7,917 bases of DNA from Bacteroidota bacterium (GTDB lineage: Bacteria > Bacteroidota > Bacteroidia > UBA7662 > CANHCV01): contig JAIYBD010000279.1 in the NCBI GenBank assembly GCA_027488715.1, positions 1-7,917 of the forward strand, in the 5' to 3' direction. Below the pieces are notes generated by a model. The model made no database searches and was not told the origin of the DNA. It saw nothing but the letters and a program-made list of their open reading frames with translations. Both the position numbers and the translations under genes were made by a program. Shown here piece after piece: positions 5,798 through 7,917 of the stretch. The first letter of the stretch is position 1; every line of letters starts with the position of its first letter.

Positions 5798-7917
5798 ATG
5801 AAATTTTTTCTATTCGCGATTTTATTCGCTACCACCTTATCCGGTTTTTCCCAAGGGAAAGGAATTATTCGAGGAATGATTACCAATTCCAAAAACAACG
5901 AAGCCGTAGGATTTGCCACGGTTTCCATCCAAGGAACTACCATTGGAGTTAATTCTAACGAAGATGGAAAGTATCAAATCCCGAACTTAAATCCAGGGTT
6001 CTATACGATTAAAGTCACTTTTGTAGGATTTAGAACGAAAACCATTGCCGACATTCAGGTGTACAATTCTCGTCCGACCATCCTCAACATCGAGCTTGAA
6101 GAAAATGTGTTGGACGGAAAAGGGGTGGATATCAAGGCGAATGCCTTTGAACGCAAAGAAGAAAGCCCGTTGTCGCTCCGTTCCATTGGAGTTGCCGAAA
6201 TTCAACGCAACCCCGGCGGTAACCGCGATATTTCCAAAGCCATCCAATCCCTTCCGGGGGTTGCTTCTGGCGTAGCATTCCGCAACGATATCATCATTCG
6301 TGGTGGTGCTCCCAACGAAAACCGATTTTATTTGGATGGCGTTGAGGTGCCCAACATCAATCACTTTGCTACCCAAGGCGCTTCCGGTGGACCAACGGGA
6401 CTGATCAACGTTGATCTCATTCGGGAAGTTGATTTTTATTCCGGAGCATTTCCCGCCAATCGTGGTAACACCCTTTCTTCGGTTTTGGAATTCAAGCAAA
6501 AAGAAGCTCGCGATGACAAAAATGCCTTCCGATTTGCGTTGGGCTCTTCCGATTTCGGATTGTTAAGTGAAGGTCCGATTGGTAAAAGTAAACGAGCTTC
6601 CTACCTCCTTTCTGCTCGTCGTTCCTATTTGCAATTCCTGTTTTCCGTTTTAGGGCTTCCCTTCCTGCCAACCTACAACGATTTTCAAACCAAAGTCAAA
6701 TACAAATTCAAAGACAATAGCGAGATGTACTTCATTGGCCTTGGTGCTGTTGATCAATTTGATTTGAACTTGGCAGCCAACGAAACCGAAGATCAACGCT
6801 ACATTTTGGGTTATTTACCTGTGAATACCCAATGGAATTACACCAACGGTTTGGTGTACAAGAAATACCGAAAAAATGGTTACCAAACCTTTGTTTTGAG
6901 TCGAAATATGCTCAATAACCGAATTTACAAATTCGAAAACAACGACGATACCAAAGCGAAAATTACCGATTACCTTTCGCAAGAATCGGAAAACAAATTC
7001 CGTTACGAGAATAATTTAACCACAAACGGATTCAAAATCAATTATGGTGTTGGGTTAGAGCGCGTTCGCTACTACAATAAAACGTTTCAACAGCGCTCTT
7101 TTGGTGGACAAGTTTCAACGATCAACTTCGAAGGAGAATTGAAATTCAACAAATACGCCGCCTTTGGGCAAGTAAGTCGCTACGTTTTGAATAGTCGCTT
7201 GCTACTCAGTGCTGGTTTCCGCATGGATGGAAACGACTATTCCGAATCCATGAAGAAAATTTGGCAGCAATCGTCTCCGCGATTATCCTTGAGTTACGCC
7301 CTCACCGATCGAATCAACTTCAATGCCAATACCGGTATTTACTACCAATTGCCTTCGTACACCATTTTAGGATTTCGGGATCAAATAGGCAATTTGGTGA
7401 ACCAGCAAAACGACGTGAAGTTCTTGAAAAATCACCACTATGTTGCTGGATTCGATTATACCACTTCCAAAAACTTCAAAGCTTCCGTTGAAGGATTTTA
7501 CAAAAAATACAGCCAATATCCGTTCGATTTGAATGATAGCATTTGCTTGGCCAACGTAGGTACCGATTTCGGAGTCATTGGAAACACTCCCGTTTCCAGC
7601 ATTGCTTTCGGACGAACCTATGGATTGGAACTTTTACTTCAACAACGCATGTACAAAGGATTTTACGGCATCATGGCCTTTACTTTGGTTCGAAGCGAGT
7701 TTTCAGGAAGAAATAATGAGTACAAGCCTTCGGCTTGGGATAACCGTTACTTGCTAACCATTACAACCGGGAAAACGTTTAAGAAAAACTGGGAAGTAGG
7801 AATCCGTTTCCGATACATCGGTGGAACACCATTCACACCGTACGATACGCTAACATCTTCGTTGGTGAATGTATGGGATGCTACGGGCCAAGGAGTTCTC
7901 GACTACAGTCGTTTGAA
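5798..7917 (+). CDS. TonB-dependent outer-membrane receptor, 3' end beyond window
   Basis: The frame is open for 706 complete codons with no stop before the window edge. The protein is an outer-membrane ligand-gated channel powered by the TonB-ExbBD system. It begins with a signal peptide (1 to about 18, ending SGFSQ). Next is a carboxypeptidase-regulatory-like domain (about 20-102, with VGFATVSIQGTTIGVNSNEDG and the YTIKVTFVGF strand), the N-terminal extension usual in Bacteroidota. The plug follows (about 130-235), with NRDISKAIQSLPGV, DIIIRGGAPNENRFYLDGVEV and IREVDFYSGAFPANRGNTLSSVL. The remainder is beta-barrel. No SusD-type gene is visible and the SusC/RagA-specific features are not evident, so it is better called a general TonB receptor than SusC. 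The ligand cannot be told from sequence. It lies 57 bases after porQ and may be cotranscribed. The start at 5798 gives a clean signal peptide. Expected full length is perhaps 750-850 residues, so only the last strands are missing. Confidence 0.95.
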   Translation, partial: MKFFLFAILFATTLSGFSQGKGIIRGMITNSKNNEAVGFATVSIQGTTIGVNSNEDGKYQIPNLNPGFYTIKVTFVGFRTKTIADIQVYNSRPTILNIELEENVLDGKGVDIKANAFERKEESPLSLRSIGVAEIQRNPGGNRDISKAIQSLPGVASGVAFRNDIIIRGGAPNENRFYLDGVEVPNINHFATQGASGGPTGLINVDLIREVDFYSGAFPANRGNTLSSVLEFKQKEARDDKNAFRFALGSSDFGLLSEGPIGKSKRASYLLSARRSYLQFLFSVLGLPFLPTYNDFQTKVKYKFKDNSEMYFIGLGAVDQFDLNLAANETEDQRYILGYLPVNTQWNYTNGLVYKKYRKNGYQTFVLSRNMLNNRIYKFENNDDTKAKITDYLSQESENKFRYENNLTTNGFKINYGVGLERVRYYNKTFQQRSFGGQVSTINFEGELKFNKYAAFGQVSRYVLNSRLLLSAGFRMDGNDYSESMKKIWQQSSPRLSLSYALTDRINFNANTGIYYQLPSYTILGFRDQIGNLVNQQNDVKFLKNHHYVAGFDYTTSKNFKASVEGFYKKYSQYPFDLNDSICLANVGTDFGVIGNTPVSSIAFGRTYGLELLLQQRMYKGFYGIMAFTLVRSEFSGRNNEYKPSAWDNRYLLTITTGKTFKKNWEVGIRFRYIGGTPFTPYDTLTSSLVNVWDATGQGVLDYSRL

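Noticed and set aside
5987..6499. Antisense open frame of 170 codons over the TonB receptor plug region
   Set aside because: The receptor frame is unambiguous here (DIIIRGG, YLDGVEV); the antisense translation is unstructured-looking and has no motif.
5798..7917. SusC-type polysaccharide receptor
   Set aside because: No SusD partner is visible and the plug lacks SusC/RagA-specific features; a general TonB-dependent receptor is the safer call.

Overview
The window looks like chromosomal DNA from a member of the Bacteroidota, probably of the flavobacterial/sphingobacterial type. The evidence is a type IX secretion (T9SS) outer-membrane component (PorQ), a secreted enzyme ending in a T9SS C-terminal sorting domain, a TonB-dependent receptor with the N-terminal carboxypeptidase-regulatory-like domain typical of the phylum, and a small conserved family (DUF7935-like) that I know only from this group. 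Genes are packed almost without gaps. I see no tRNA, rRNA, CRISPR array or insertion sequence, and no sign of recent transfer. Nothing can be assigned to species level.

Layout. A five-gene block on the minus strand runs from 4146 down to 1: (1) a 722-residue secreted phospholipase-D/nuclease-like protein with two HKD motifs; (2) an A-type iron-sulfur carrier (IscA/SufA/HesB family); (3) a 175-residue membrane-anchored DUF7935-like protein; (4) a lipoprotein that is the C-terminal (nucleotide-binding) domain of a 5'-nucleotidase; (5) the matching metallophosphatase (catalytic) domain with a twin-arginine signal, cut by the left edge. Three of the four junctions are 4-base ATGA stop/start overlaps and the fourth is a 3-base gap, so this is almost certainly one transcript. 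A 62-base divergent promoter region (4147-4208) separates it from a plus-strand pair, a 166-residue two-helix membrane protein of unknown function and porQ, joined by another ATGA overlap. A 57-base gap then leads into a TonB-dependent receptor gene that runs off the right edge.

How the genes may work together. The secreted PLD-like protein carries OB-fold-like segments that suggest nucleic-acid binding, and it is followed in its own operon by a two-part 5'-nucleotidase. A reasonable inference is an extracellular nucleic acid (or phospholipid) to nucleotide to nucleoside plus phosphate scavenging route. The PLD-like enzyme would leave by the T9SS, and the divergently transcribed porQ encodes part of the T9SS attachment machinery. 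The iron-sulfur carrier and DUF7935-like gene have no obvious place in that scheme and may simply share the transcript. The most unusual points are the 5'-nucleotidase split into two genes in reversed order with two different export signals, the mirror-image 8-base motifs in the divergent promoter, and the unknown membrane gene translationally coupled to porQ.
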